Source: Candidatus Kryptoniota bacterium (lineage in GTDB: Bacteria > Bacteroidota > Ignavibacteria > Kryptoniales > JAKASW01). Taken from it: a stretch of 64,000 bases of DNA. Position 1 is the first letter of the stretch; every line of letters starts with the position of its first letter. Below, one piece after another: positions 19,363 to 27,514 of the stretch. Location of the stretch: contig DATCTN010000026.1 in assembly GCA_036567965.1 (NCBI GenBank), forward strand, positions 186,001 through 250,000. Direction: 5' to 3'. The notes beneath the pieces were generated by a model. That model was not told the DNA's origin. It saw only the letters and a program-made list of their open reading frames with translations, and made no database searches. A program made the position numbers and the translations under genes.

Positions 19363-20568
19363 ATGTCCCAGTTCGACAATATCGAATCCGCAATAGAAGA
19401 CATCCGGCAAGGAAAAATTGTCATCGTCGTGGATGACGAAGAGAGAGAGAACGAAGGCGACTTCCTCCTCGCTGCGGAGAAGGTTACGCCTCACGCCGTC
19501 AATTTCCTCGCGAAACACGGACGCGGAATTATTTGTGTCGCCCTTTTGCCGGAGCGAGTCAGGCAGCTCGGGCTCGACATGATGGTGGACACGAACACGT
19601 CGCTTCACCAAACTGCGTTCACGGTGAGCGTGGATGCGGTGCGAGGGACAACCACCGGAGTGTCTGCGGCGGACAGGTCAACGACGGTACTGGCGCTGGT
19701 AAACCCGGGCACGGTCCCCACAGACCTTGCTCGGCCAGGTCACATTTTCCCCTTGCGAGCAATGGAAGAGGGAGTGTTGAGACGCGCAGGTCATACGGAG
19801 GCGGCAATCGACCTGGCGAGACTTGCGTCGCTTTATCCTGGGGGAGTTCTCTGCGAAATATTGAACGACGACGGGACAATGGCACGCGTGCCGCAGCTCA
19901 AGAAGATCGCGAAAGAGTTCGGCCTACACATCGTTACCATTAGGGACCTGATCGGGTACCGGATGCAGCGCGAGAAGCTGGTGAAGAAGATAGTTGTAAC
20001 GAGACTCCCGACTCGGTACGGTGACTTCAACCTACATCTGTACCAGGGTATCATCGACAAGAAAGAACATCTCGCACTCGTCAAGGGTGAGATCGATGAG
20101 AGCAAGCCGGTGCTGGTACGTGTCCATTCGGAATGTCTTACCGGCGACGTCTTCGCCTCATTGAGGTGCGATTGCGGCGAACAGCTCCACTATGCGATGA
20201 GGGCGGTAGAGAAAGAAGGATCCGGAGTCGTGCTCTACATGCGGCAGGAAGGCCGGGGGATCGGCCTCGTAAACAAACTGAAAGCCTACAGGCTCCAGGA
20301 CGACGGTGTCGATACGGTGGAAGCCAACGAGAAGCTCGGGTTCAAAGCTGATCTCCGGGATTATGGTATCGGCGCGCAGATCCTGGTGGACCTCGGAATC
20401 AGGCGGATGAGGCTAATGACGAACAATCCCAAGAAGATAATCGGTCTTGAGGGGTACGGGCTGGAAGTGGTCGAGCGGGTGCCGATCGAAATCGAGCCAA
20501 ATGAGATAAATCACAAGTATCTTGAGACAAAGCGAGATAAATTAGGCCACCTCATCCCGAATCTCTGA
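19363..20568 (+). CDS. ribBA: Bifunctional 3,4-dihydroxy-2-butanone-4-phosphate synthase / GTP cyclohydrolase II
   Basis: Makes both early precursors of riboflavin. Residues 1-200 are the RibB domain with [22 protein letters not shown] and [13 protein letters not shown]. Residues about 205-401 are the RibA domain with zinc cysteines in [21 protein letters not shown]-type sequence, the catalytic block [18 protein letters not shown], and the MTNNPKKI motif near the end. It begins one base after yajC and is the last gene of the operon; a hairpin follows at 20613. Confidence 0.96.
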   Translation: MSQFDNIESAIEDIRQGKIVIVVDDEERENEGDFLLAAEKVTPHAVNFLAKHGRGIICVALLPERVRQLGLDMMVDTNTSLHQTAFTVSVDAVRGTTTGVSAADRSTTVLALVNPGTVPTDLARPGHIFPLRAMEEGVLRRAGHTEAAIDLARLASLYPGGVLCEILNDDGTMARVPQLKKIAKEFGLHIVTIRDLIGYRMQREKLVKKIVVTRLPTRYGDFNLHLYQGIIDKKEHLALVKGEIDESKPVLVRVHSECLTGDVFASLRCDCGEQLHYAMRAVEKEGSGVVLYMRQEGRGIGLVNKLKAYRLQDDGVDTVEANEKLGFKADLRDYGIGAQILVDLGIRRMRLMTNNPKKIIGLEGYGLEVVERVPIEIEPNEINHKYLETKRDKLGHLIPNL

Positions 20569-20612
20569 GAGTCGGGACGAGAATATTTGAATAAAGTTTG
20601 TTATCTTCAATT

Positions 20613-20657
20613 AAAGCCATTTAGTCCGATAAGAGGACGAATGGCTTTCGTATTTTA
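20613..20657 (+). terminator. Hairpin between ribBA and greA, likely terminator
   Basis: AAAGCCATT (20613-20621) pairs with AATGGCTTT (20640-20648), with an inner GTCC/GGAC stem, followed by CGTATTTTA. It could end the ribBA operon; since it is only 33 bases before greA it might instead act in the greA leader. Confidence 0.6.
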
Positions 20658-20680
20658 GTGAACGTAGATAGGAGGTGTTG

Positions 20681-21157
20681 ATGTCAAATAATTCAATTTA
20701 TTTGACAAAAGAAAAACTCGTGGAACTCGAAGCGCAGTTGAAGGACATGAAAGTAAACGGGCGGCAGGAAGCCGCACGGAAGATAGCGGAAGCTAGGGGT
20801 CACGGAGACCTGTCCGAAAATTCCGAATACGATGCGGCGAAAGAGGAAATGCAGATGCTGGAGCTTCGTATCTCGCAGCTCGAGCAGACGCTGACTCGCG
20901 TGCGCGTGATGGATCCGACGGAAGTGCGCACGGACAAGGTTTACATTTTTTGCAAAGTCCAGCTTCTCGACATGCTTTCGAATAAGAAGATAGAATACCA
21001 GCTTGTGTCGACGGAAGAAGCGGATCTGGCGCAGGGAAAGATTTCCACGGATTCGCCGATCGGAAAGAGCCTGCTGGGGAAAGTAGTGGGCGATGTGGTG
21101 AGCGTGAAAGTTCCTGCGGGGATGAAGCAATACAAGATTCTTCAAATCGGAAGATGA
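20681..21157 (+). CDS. greA: Transcription elongation factor GreA
   Basis: Rescues backtracked RNA polymerase by stimulating transcript cleavage. The 158-residue protein has the N-terminal coiled coil with EARGHGDLSENSEYDAAKEE (the acidic tip) and the C-terminal FKBP-like domain with SPIGKSLLGKVVGDVVSV. One Cys lies in the middle region (IFCKVQLLD). The start is ATG 20681 with GGAGGT positioned 4-5 bases upstream; in-frame GTG/TTG codons at 20675 and 20678 are inside that site. Confidence 0.95.
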   Translation: MSNNSIYLTKEKLVELEAQLKDMKVNGRQEAARKIAEARGHGDLSENSEYDAAKEEMQMLELRISQLEQTLTRVRVMDPTEVRTDKVYIFCKVQLLDMLSNKKIEYQLVSTEEADLAQGKISTDSPIGKSLLGKVVGDVVSVKVPAGMKQYKILQIGR

Positions 21158-21164
21158 ATTCATA

Positions 21165-21716
21165 ATGCCCAAGAACCTCGAGTTCAAGGCAAGAATCAAA
21201 GAGCCGGCAGAACTCGAGAAAGTTCTTCGATCGGGCAAGGCTGAATTCATAGGGGTAATAGAACAAAAAGACACCTACTTCAAAATATCCGGCGGGAGAC
21301 TCAAGATTCGTGAAGCCAGCGACCGTAATCCGGAACTGATCTACTACAACAGAAACGAATCATCGTCGAGCGGAATGGAAAGCACATACGATGTTCTTCC
21401 CTTGAAGGACACAAAGTTGAAGGAAATTTTGTCCGAAGGGCTCGGAGTGAAAGTCGTAGTGGAGAAAAAGCGAACGCTCCTCATGTACAAGAACGCTCGG
21501 ATACACATAGACGATGTCGTGGGGCTGGGGAGTTTTATAGAGTTCGAAGTGGTGTCGAATGGCGACGATAATGGAGACAGAGAGCTTCTTGATCTCTTGA
21601 AGCGACTCGCCGCGCCGTTTGTGCTGGAGGCAATAGCGAAGTCATACAGCGATTTGATGGAAGGGCAATCGGATCTCTTGTCTCTGGGAGGAGTCCGTCC
21701 ATCCGGCCCAATATGA
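21165..21716 (+). CDS. CYTH-domain protein (class IV adenylate cyclase / triphosphatase fold)
   Basis: A 183-residue triphosphate-tunnel protein. It has the N-terminal LEFKARI (a reduced ExExK motif), DTYFKISGGRLKIRE, a KKRTLLMYKNARIHID segment and GLGSFIEFE, all positions that line the CYTH tunnel. Members cleave inorganic triphosphate or thiamine triphosphate, or make cAMP; the sequence does not decide. It lies 7 bases after greA and is probably co-transcribed. Confidence 0.8.
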   Translation: MPKNLEFKARIKEPAELEKVLRSGKAEFIGVIEQKDTYFKISGGRLKIREASDRNPELIYYNRNESSSSGMESTYDVLPLKDTKLKEILSEGLGVKVVVEKKRTLLMYKNARIHIDDVVGLGSFIEFEVVSNGDDNGDRELLDLLKRLAAPFVLEAIAKSYSDLMEGQSDLLSLGGVRPSGPI

Positions 21717-21760
21717 ATGGAACTGATAAGAATGAGAGACACGGTTATGTGCACCTGCGT

Positions 21761-21789
21761 TTGTAATTGAGTTGTGTTGCGGATAAATT
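21761..21789 (+). promoter_or_regulatory. Candidate promoter TTG-N20-TAAATT in the gap before the DUF2892 gene
   Basis: TTG at 21761-21763, 20 bases, TAAATT from 21784. It would give a leader of about 140 bases to the gene at 21938, or a short separate RNA. It is less certain than sites adjacent to a start codon. Confidence 0.4.
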
Positions 21790-21937
21790 CTGGAAATCTC
21801 AGGAAGGTCAACCGGGAAGACGTCGAAGCGATTGTATAAAGCTGATTTGTGGTGTCAGGACGATAGATGGTTCTCCAGTAGTTAAGCGTGATGTGGCGAT
21901 TTAATTATAAGATTCTATTTCACTAAGGAGGTATTCA

Positions 21938-22201
21938 ATGAGCAATCTCAGAGAAGCTTTCAACCGATCAGGGTTCTCGCGATTCATTAATAGTCCGGCG
22001 GGCCGCGTCTTTCGAGTGGTTGCTGGCCTTGCATTTCTCGTTGTCGGCTTTTTCTATAGAGATCATTTACTCGGTGTGCTTTCAATGGTGTGGGGCATCT
22101 TCCCGTTGAGCGCCGGATCGTTTGACATCTGTTACATCAGTGCTGTGCTGGGCGGCCCTATATCCGGCGAAAAAATCCGAAGTGCACACAAGCCCGAATG
22201 A
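21938..22201 (+). CDS. Small DUF2892-type membrane protein
   Basis: An 87-residue protein with one or two hydrophobic segments (VFRVVAGLAFLVVGFFY and LLGVLSMVWGIFPLSAG) and the C-terminal DICYISAVLGGPISG typical of the DUF2892 family, also found fused to rhodanese domains in YgaP. The conserved GR-FR-VAG pattern is present. AAGGAGGT precedes ATG 21938 at good spacing, so it is clearly translated. No neighbour suggests a function. Confidence 0.75.
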   Translation: MSNLREAFNRSGFSRFINSPAGRVFRVVAGLAFLVVGFFYRDHLLGVLSMVWGIFPLSAGSFDICYISAVLGGPISGEKIRSAHKPE

Positions 22202-22775
22202 TACTCAAGTGGCACCGCTTTGAGAAACTTGCTCTTGAGGCTCTGGATCGAAACGGCGTGAGAAAAGAGTAGGAATGAGGCGGGGCACATGGAAGACAAG
22301 GGAGCATGACTGGTGAGTAATATGAAAAAAAACACGCTCACTTCTGCCGTTCATTTACTAATTTCATAATAATCTTACGCTTCAGAAAGCGCTGCACAAG
22401 GATATGAATTCGGTGAAAGCGTACTGCGAGGGATGAGGATATTTCAACTCCCAATAACAGGGCCGCGAGATAGGACACCCTCGCTCGGACAAGCAGACCT
22501 TGGCGAGGAGAATCAAATAGAGCCGCTGCTCAAAATTGACATCGAAGCCGACTCTGCGGTGGAGACGACGACAGATTTTCCAAAGTTCTCATTAATGGTT
22601 TGTTCGAAGAGACTTACAGAACATTCCTCGCATCGCGCATCTGTCCGCACTGAATGGACGGTATCGCTCGTTCGGAATGACAATTAGAACATAAGACCGG
22701 GTCTTGAGAGCAAAGCTTTAGTCGAAATATGCTATCTTCAATCGGTTTTACATTAATGATTGCCTGGAGTCCGAC
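22202..22775. other. 574-base region without a gene
   Basis: I see no convincing coding sequence here; the open frame at 22433-22687 has no recognisable protein and overlaps repeat sequence. It holds a truncated copy of the inverted-repeat element at its right side and the upstream region of the outer-membrane lipoprotein gene. Confidence 0.6.
22618..22682. repeat. Right-end fragment of the inverted-repeat element
   Basis: ACATTCCTCGCATCGCGCAT and the last 19 bases TCGCTCGTTCGGAATGACA match the right half of the intact element at 15952-16100. The terminal 19 bases are identical. The left half is missing or unrecognisable. Confidence 0.6.
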
Positions 22776-23435
22776 ATGATCAGAATATCCTGCATCGCCC
22801 TTCTTCTCTCAGGCCTCATCGGCTGTACCACTTTCGCTCCACCTTCTCCGCTGATGACATTCGGCGGGCCGAAGACTGTCCAGGAATCTCACTCGGAAGC
22901 CGCCGTCGCTGTCGGAACCGGGTTCGGACTCTTCCCGGGTGCTCACTCGGGCGCGATGGGGTGGTTCGGGAGATACAAGAGAGGAGTGACAGACAAGTTC
23001 GATCTCGGAGTCGACGCGGTCGGTGTCGTGAGGAGTGATAAGGGAACTCTCACCGCAAAAGTTGCGGGAAGATATCAGCTGAGGCCGAGACTCCGCCTCG
23101 AATTAGGACTGGGAGCTGCCGACGATTCGGATGGAAAGAGTTTGAACGGAGATATCGGCCTGACGGTCGGCACCATCGACAGGGAATTCTGGAATTACTA
23201 TGCCTCCCTCCGACTCGGCGCTGCGAAAGGATATCCGGGGAACATTTTCGGCACTGGCGACATTGCACCGACAGATGCACTCTTCCCTATCATTAACTTC
23301 GGAGCGCAGGGAAATATTTCTAAAAACCAGGAGTTTGTGTACGAAGGCGGCTTCGGTTATATAATCCCCCGTGCGAGCAGTGCAGGTGCTTTGATTTATC
23401 TTTCGTGCGGATTGTTGTTCGATATAGGTAAGTAG
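22776..23435 (+). CDS. Predicted outer-membrane beta-barrel lipoprotein
   Basis: A 219-residue exported protein with a lipoprotein signal ending LLLSGLIGC (lipidated Cys17). The rest alternates hydrophobic and polar residues with many Gly and aromatic positions, such as GRYQLRPRLRLELGLGA, YYASLRLGAA and FVYEGGFGYIIP, as in small outer-membrane barrels. I do not recognise a family. Its last 40 bases overlap the end of the convergent dus gene, so the two 3' ends share sequence. Confidence 0.62.
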   Translation: MIRISCIALLLSGLIGCTTFAPPSPLMTFGGPKTVQESHSEAAVAVGTGFGLFPGAHSGAMGWFGRYKRGVTDKFDLGVDAVGVVRSDKGTLTAKVAGRYQLRPRLRLELGLGAADDSDGKSLNGDIGLTVGTIDREFWNYYASLRLGAAKGYPGNIFGTGDIAPTDALFPIINFGAQGNISKNQEFVYEGGFGYIIPRASSAGALIYLSCGLLFDIGK

Positions 23436-24448
23436 AGACCGGTCGGGCTGGCTGTCAGCTGATCGCTCGGGCTTCCAGATGCCTCAGCGTGTGCGAATCC
23501 CAGTATTGCATCCTTAACTTCAGGAAGCGTTCCAAGTGTCACGAGCCTCGACCGAAGCGCCGAGCCGTTTCTCACCCCGTGGAAATATCCGTGATAGTAT
23601 TTCCTGAATTCCATTATCGCGCGTCGTTCACCTTTGAGCTGGATCTCCATCTCGAGATGTCGTAGACAAGTCGCCGCCCGCTCTTCGATTGTCACTCCTG
23701 CCGGAACCGGTTCGCCACTCATGAGAGATTTTATTTCCCGGAATATCCATGGATTACTCACCGCGCCTCGTGCGACCATGACACCGTCGCAGCCGGTGCA
23801 ACTGAACATGTCAATTGCGTCCTGTGCCTCTCTTATGTCACCGTTCCCGATTATCGGAAGCGCCGCTTTCTCCTTGACCGCCCTGATCCAGTCCCAATTC
23901 GCTTCGCCGTCATGATGCTGATCTCTTGTCCGCGCGTGGATCGTGAGTGCCGAGAGTCCTTCTTCCGCGCAAATCTTTGAGACTTCGAATATGGTTATCG
24001 AATTCGAATCCCATCCAAGGCGTGTTTTTAACGAAACCGGAAGCGATACCGCACTCTTCACGGCGTGTATGATCGAGCGCATCTGCTTCATGTCCTTGAG
24101 AAGTCCAGCGCCCGCTCCGCGCTGCGCCACTTTCGGCACCCAGCAACCGGCATTTATGTCTATGAAATCGGGTCCGGCATCCTGGGCGATCTTCGCCGCC
24201 TCAGACATTACTGTAGGATCGCCGCCGAATATCTGGATTCCGATCGGACGCTCCTTATCATCGTTTATCAGTTTTGCCAGACTCTTCCGTGCTGAACGTA
24301 TCAATCCCTCGGAACTTATGAATTCCGTGTAAACGATGTCAGCGCCGAATTCCTTGCATATCAAACGAAAACCGAGATCTGTCACATCTTCCATCGGTGC
24401 AAGCGCGACGGGTTTTTCTAACTCATATCTTCCGAGTCTGATTTTCAT
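23396..24448 (-). CDS. tRNA-dihydrouridine synthase
   Basis: FMN enzyme that reduces uridines in the tRNA D-loop using NADPH. The 350-residue protein has LAPMEDVTDLGFR, IQIFGGDP, DINAGCWVPKVAQRGAGAG with the catalytic cysteine Cys102 (the common spelling is NMGCP), TIHARTRDQ, IIGNGDI and GVMVARGAVSNPW. It is DusB-like, as standalone enzymes of this lineage usually are. The last about 15 residues overlap the convergent lipoprotein gene and look unconserved. It follows hisG after 119 bases that contain an inverted repeat. Confidence 0.92.
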   Translation of the reverse strand: MKIRLGRYELEKPVALAPMEDVTDLGFRLICKEFGADIVYTEFISSEGLIRSARKSLAKLINDDKERPIGIQIFGGDPTVMSEAAKIAQDAGPDFIDINAGCWVPKVAQRGAGAGLLKDMKQMRSIIHAVKSAVSLPVSLKTRLGWDSNSITIFEVSKICAEEGLSALTIHARTRDQHHDGEANWDWIRAVKEKAALPIIGNGDIREAQDAIDMFSCTGCDGVMVARGAVSNPWIFREIKSLMSGEPVPAGVTIEERAATCLRHLEMEIQLKGERRAIMEFRKYYHGYFHGVRNGSALRSRLVTLGTLPEVKDAILGFAHAEASGSPSDQLTASPTGLYLPISNNNPHER

Positions 24449-24497
24449 ATCCCAATTTGGTCCAGCGTTGACTCCAAATCAACCTCCGGTGGTCACT

Positions 24498-24553
24498 GCG
24501 ACTCACCTTAAAGATCTGTGCAAACGCTGGAGTCGCCCATAAGGGTGAGTCGC
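24498..24553. repeat. Inverted repeat between hisG and dus
   Basis: GCGACTCACC (24498-24507) and GGTGAGTCGC (24544-24553) are perfect complements separated by 36 bases; the loop also contains CAAACGCTGG, close to the complement of CCAGCGTTG at 24463. No T-run follows on the minus strand, so a terminator is doubtful. It may fold the hisG-dus intergenic RNA. Confidence 0.45.
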
Positions 24554-24567
24554 TGCAGCAGATCTCT

Positions 24568-25449
24568 CTAAGGAACGATCTTGTTCAGCGGATACTCGAT
24601 AATTCCTTCCGCCCCGTTCCGCTTCAACTCGGGCACGAGTATCCTGACAATCTTCTCTTCGATTATTGTTTCTATCGCGACCCATTCATCATCCGATAGA
24701 GGCGACACGGTCGGTCGCCTGAGAGCCGGGATGATCCCGATTATTCTCGGCAGATCCGCCTTCTTCAGGTTCATCTTCAACCCGACTTTCCCCTCGGCCG
24801 CAATCGCCGCCTTCAAGAGAAGTGCAAGCGTGTCTATCTTTTCCTTCTTCCACTTGTCTTTATATGCCTCTTTGTTGGCAATGAGTCGGGTAGACGATTC
24901 CAGAACCGTGTCGATTATCCTCAGGTGATTCGCGCGAAGCGAACTTCCCGTTTCCGTTACCTCTACTATTGCGTCGGCAAGCTCCGGCACTTTAACTTCA
25001 GTGGCTCCCCACGAAAACTCCACATCCGCTTCGACGTCGTGTTTCTTCAGATATTGTTTCGTGATGTTGACTACTTCAGTCGAAATCCTCTTTCCCTTCA
25101 GATCGGCGACAGACTTGTAGTCCGAGTCTTCCTGGACTGCCAGCACCCATTTTACCGGACGCATGCTCTGTTTTGCGTAAACCAACTCCGCCACTTCCTG
25201 TACGTCGCTCCCCGTTTCGAGAATCCAGTCCTTGCCCGTGATCCCGGCGTCGAAAGTTCCATGCTCGACGTACCTCGACATTTCCTGCGCCCTCACTAGC
25301 ATCGGCTTGATCTCGTCGTCAGCAATGTTGGGAACGTAGCTCCTCGACGAGACTGAAATGTTGTATCCTGCTTTCTGAAAAAGTGTGAACGTCGATTCCT
25401 GCAAGCTTCCTTTCGGCAATCCGAGCTTGAGAATTTTGTCGTTGGGCAT
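24568..25449 (-). CDS. hisG: ATP phosphoribosyltransferase, long form
   Basis: Joins ATP and PRPP in the first, feedback-controlled step of histidine synthesis. The 293-residue length marks the long form with a C-terminal regulatory domain (about residues 215-293, including [18 protein letters not shown]), so no HisZ partner is needed. Catalytic-part motifs are [23 protein letters not shown] and [23 protein letters not shown] precedes its start at nine bases. It is away from any other his gene and 40 bases behind the YbbR-like gene, apparently in one operon with it. Confidence 0.95.
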   Translation of the reverse strand: MPNDKILKLGLPKGSLQESTFTLFQKAGYNISVSSRSYVPNIADDEIKPMLVRAQEMSRYVEHGTFDAGITGKDWILETGSDVQEVAELVYAKQSMRPVKWVLAVQEDSDYKSVADLKGKRISTEVVNITKQYLKKHDVEADVEFSWGATEVKVPELADAIVEVTETGSSLRANHLRIIDTVLESSTRLIANKEAYKDKWKKEKIDTLALLLKAAIAAEGKVGLKMNLKKADLPRIIGIIPALRRPTVSPLSDDEWVAIETIIEEKIVRILVPELKRNGAEGIIEYPLNKIVP

Positions 25450-25489
25450 TTCACTCTACTCCTTCATGAAAATATTTTTAAGGAAGTGT

Positions 25490-26404
25490 CTACTTCTTTA
25501 TTACAAACTCGATTGTGTCGGGCTGAACCGCGATTAGTTGTAGTCCCGCCGGAACTCTCATAGCAGGCTGGAAACGCGAGGACAACGATCTTGTCAGATC
25601 ATCATAATCGATGCTCGCGCCGAAAGAATCGGCTGTCATCTCGGACATCAGATCGATACCTCCTCTCACAGTCACGTCCACCATCGGCGGGAGGAGAAGG
25701 ATATTCACCGAGTCACGGTTGTTCAAAACGGAGATTGGAATGCTTCGGAATGTGTTGTCCGTGATTTGCTCTACGTCGACTCTCAACTCAACGCTCTGGT
25801 CGCTCACCTTCACGACGCCAATAAGCGAGTCCGATAGTCGAAGCGTCGCGTCTATGTCCTCAGCCGCATTTCTGTATCTCTTCGGCGCGGTATACCAACT
25901 GTTAATCCGATCGATGAGCCGTCGTGCACCTGTGATGTACACCGAATCGGGAGCGACCCTCAAGTTGCCGACAATCGTGAAATTCTGTTTTGGTTGAACA
26001 TCCACCCGCGCTATGACCGGTACCTTCTTCGTAATTATCGTGTCGATGGTAATAATAACCGTATCTGGCGTGAAGCCCAGAACTTCTGCCGATGAGCCGA
26101 GATCGAGCGAATAACCGAGATCGCGACCGGTCAGGATAACTCTCTGCCTGCTGAGATTTGCCCCGTCGATGTTTATGCTTGAGGTGGTCGAGAAATATGC
26201 TGCGGCGAGTTGCCAGCCTGTTCCGTGGACACGAACCAGTATTGTCGAAGGAACCGGATTTCCCAGCGCCAGCTCGTCGGGAATATTGCTTATCCTCAAC
26301 GGCACTTTCACAGAAATGGAATATTCGTTGTTCATCGAAACTGACAGCCACACCAGTACCGACAGGAATATCGATGCGACTATCACGTGTGTTTTCTTCT
26401 CCAT
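25490..26404 (-). CDS. YbbR-like domain protein
   Basis: A 304-residue membrane-anchored protein with one N-terminal helix (VIVASIFLSVLVWLSV) and repeated YbbR-type beta domains, seen as VPLRISNIPDELAL, the VPVIARVDVQP block and D-V-I-TG-R spacing in APDSVYITGARRLIDRI. In Firmicutes YbbR (CdaR) regulates the diadenylate cyclase CdaA; no cyclase gene is adjacent here, so the partner is unknown. The frame extends to 26434, but the promoter at 26416-26444 places transcription start almost at ATG 26404, which I take as the start. Confidence 0.78.
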   Translation of the reverse strand: MEKKTHVIVASIFLSVLVWLSVSMNNEYSISVKVPLRISNIPDELALGNPVPSTILVRVHGTGWQLAAAYFSTTSSINIDGANLSRQRVILTGRDLGYSLDLGSSAEVLGFTPDTVIITIDTIITKKVPVIARVDVQPKQNFTIVGNLRVAPDSVYITGARRLIDRINSWYTAPKRYRNAAEDIDATLRLSDSLIGVVKVSDQSVELRVDVEQITDNTFRSIPISVLNNRDSVNILLLPPMVDVTVRGGIDLMSEMTADSFGASIDYDDLTRSLSSRFQPAMRVPAGLQLIAVQPDTIEFVIKK

Positions 26405-26415
26405 GGGCTTGAAAA

Positions 26416-26444
26416 AATATACTTCCGAAGGCATGATTTTACAA
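26416..26444 (-). promoter_or_regulatory. Promoter TTG-N20-TATATT for ybbR-hisG-dus
   Basis: On the minus strand TTG (26444-26442), 20 bases, TATATT (26421-26416). ATG 26404 lies 11 bases beyond the box, predicting a leader of a few bases at most. Confidence 0.65.
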
Positions 26445-26866
26445 TGAGTTGAGAGATCATCCCTTCAACACAGTCCTCAGATAGTGGACTTCAGCCATGA
26501 GATGTATTTCGATTCCATTTTCCGATGTTTACCTTTCTCCAACTGAATGTGCTCTGTGCAATTGATGAGCGGAGGGTCGTTCCATCTTGTTCGGCAGTTA
26601 TGAGTACTGAGTCGTTCCATATTGGAGGGCGAAGCATTCGCTCCTATTAACGACGTCTCTTCTCACGATCATTGGTAATGATGAATTTTCATGTTTGTTG
26701 CGCACGTATGAAAGTAATTCTTTGATGAATGGCACCGTATTCAATTTCAAAATTCGATTGCCTCTTCCCGTGACACGACGAGTTGGCAAATAGTTGTTTT
26801 GTTGTCTTCTTCCTTCAGATGGAACGCATAACCTCAACAAAATCGGTGATTTTGCCCGCGAAACAA
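26445..26866. other. Long divergent intergenic region between ybbR and purN
   Basis: No gene is visible. GTCGTTCCAT occurs twice in direct orientation at 26576-26585 and 26611-26620, exactly 35 bases apart, and an imperfect palindrome lies at 26624-26644 (GGAG-GG-CGAA, GCA, TTCG-CTCC). These may be operators or repeat remnants. The region separates two divergent promoters of the same family. Confidence 0.45.
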
Positions 26867-26895
26867 TTGCTATTTGTGCCTTCAAATTGTAACTT
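26867..26895 (+). promoter_or_regulatory. Promoter TTG-N20-TAACTT for the purN-rod-shape operon
   Basis: TTG at 26867-26869, 20 bases, TAACTTTTCG from 26890. ATG 26903 lies 7 bases after the TAnnTT box, so the mRNA is probably leaderless. Confidence 0.65.
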
Positions 26896-26902
26896 TTCGA
26901 GG

Positions 26903-27514
26903 ATGAAAATTGCGGTATTTGTGTCCGGCAGAGGCACAAACCTTCTCAATATTATTAAGAAGCAAAAAGATGGATTTCTGAAATCGGAAGTCGGTATCGT
27001 GATTTCCGATCGTGAGTGCGAAGCGATAGAAAGTTCTAAGAGTGCCGGTATCCAGACAAAAGTTGCCGATCCGAGAAGTTTCCAGGATGAAATGGATTTC
27101 GGAGTAGAGTTGCTGGACTCTCTCAGGAAAAGCGGAACCGATTTCATCGTCCTTGCCGGCTACTTGAAAAAAATTCCGGATGTGGTCGTAAAGCAGTATG
27201 CGAACAGGGTCATCAACATTCACCCGGCGCTCCTCCCATCGTTCGGTGGAAAGGGAATGTACGGTCTGAGAGTTCACCAGTCTGTGATCGATTACGGCTG
27301 CAAAGTAAGCGGTGCGACGGTGCATATTGTCGATACCGAATACGACCACGGTCCGGTGGTCATTCAGAAGTGTGTGAAGGTTGAAAACGGCGACACGGCC
27401 GAGAGTCTCGCATCGAGGATTCACCAGCTTGAATACGAGCTGCTTCCGGACGCAATAAAACTCTTTGAGGAAAATAGAGTGAAGATTGAAGGGAGAAGGG
27501 TAATTCTTTCGTGA
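26903..27514 (+). CDS. purN: Phosphoribosylglycinamide formyltransferase
   Basis: Transfers a formyl group from 10-formyl-tetrahydrofolate to GAR in purine synthesis. The 203-residue protein has FVSGRGTNLLNII, FIVLAGYLKKIP, the catalytic NIHPALLPSF (Asn, His) and TVHIVDTEYDHGPVV (Asp). The frame is open to 26783, but homology begins at ATG 26903 and the promoter lies just upstream of it. Its stop overlaps the GTG start of purH, so the two purine genes are coupled. It appears to be the first gene of an operon extending into mre genes. Confidence 0.93.
   Translation: MKIAVFVSGRGTNLLNIIKKQKDGFLKSEVGIVISDRECEAIESSKSAGIQTKVADPRSFQDEMDFGVELLDSLRKSGTDFIVLAGYLKKIPDVVVKQYANRVINIHPALLPSFGGKGMYGLRVHQSVIDYGCKVSGATVHIVDTEYDHGPVVIQKCVKVENGDTAESLASRIHQLEYELLPDAIKLFEENRVKIEGRRVILS

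Noticed and set aside
20587-20608. TTGAAT ... TATCTT as a greA or hairpin-RNA promoter
   Set aside because: Spacing is about half of that seen at the other promoters and no TTG occurs at the correct distance.
22433-22687. 84-residue open frame in the gap before the outer-membrane lipoprotein gene
   Set aside because: No recognisable protein, no ribosome-binding site, low-complexity composition, and its end is made of the inverted-repeat fragment.
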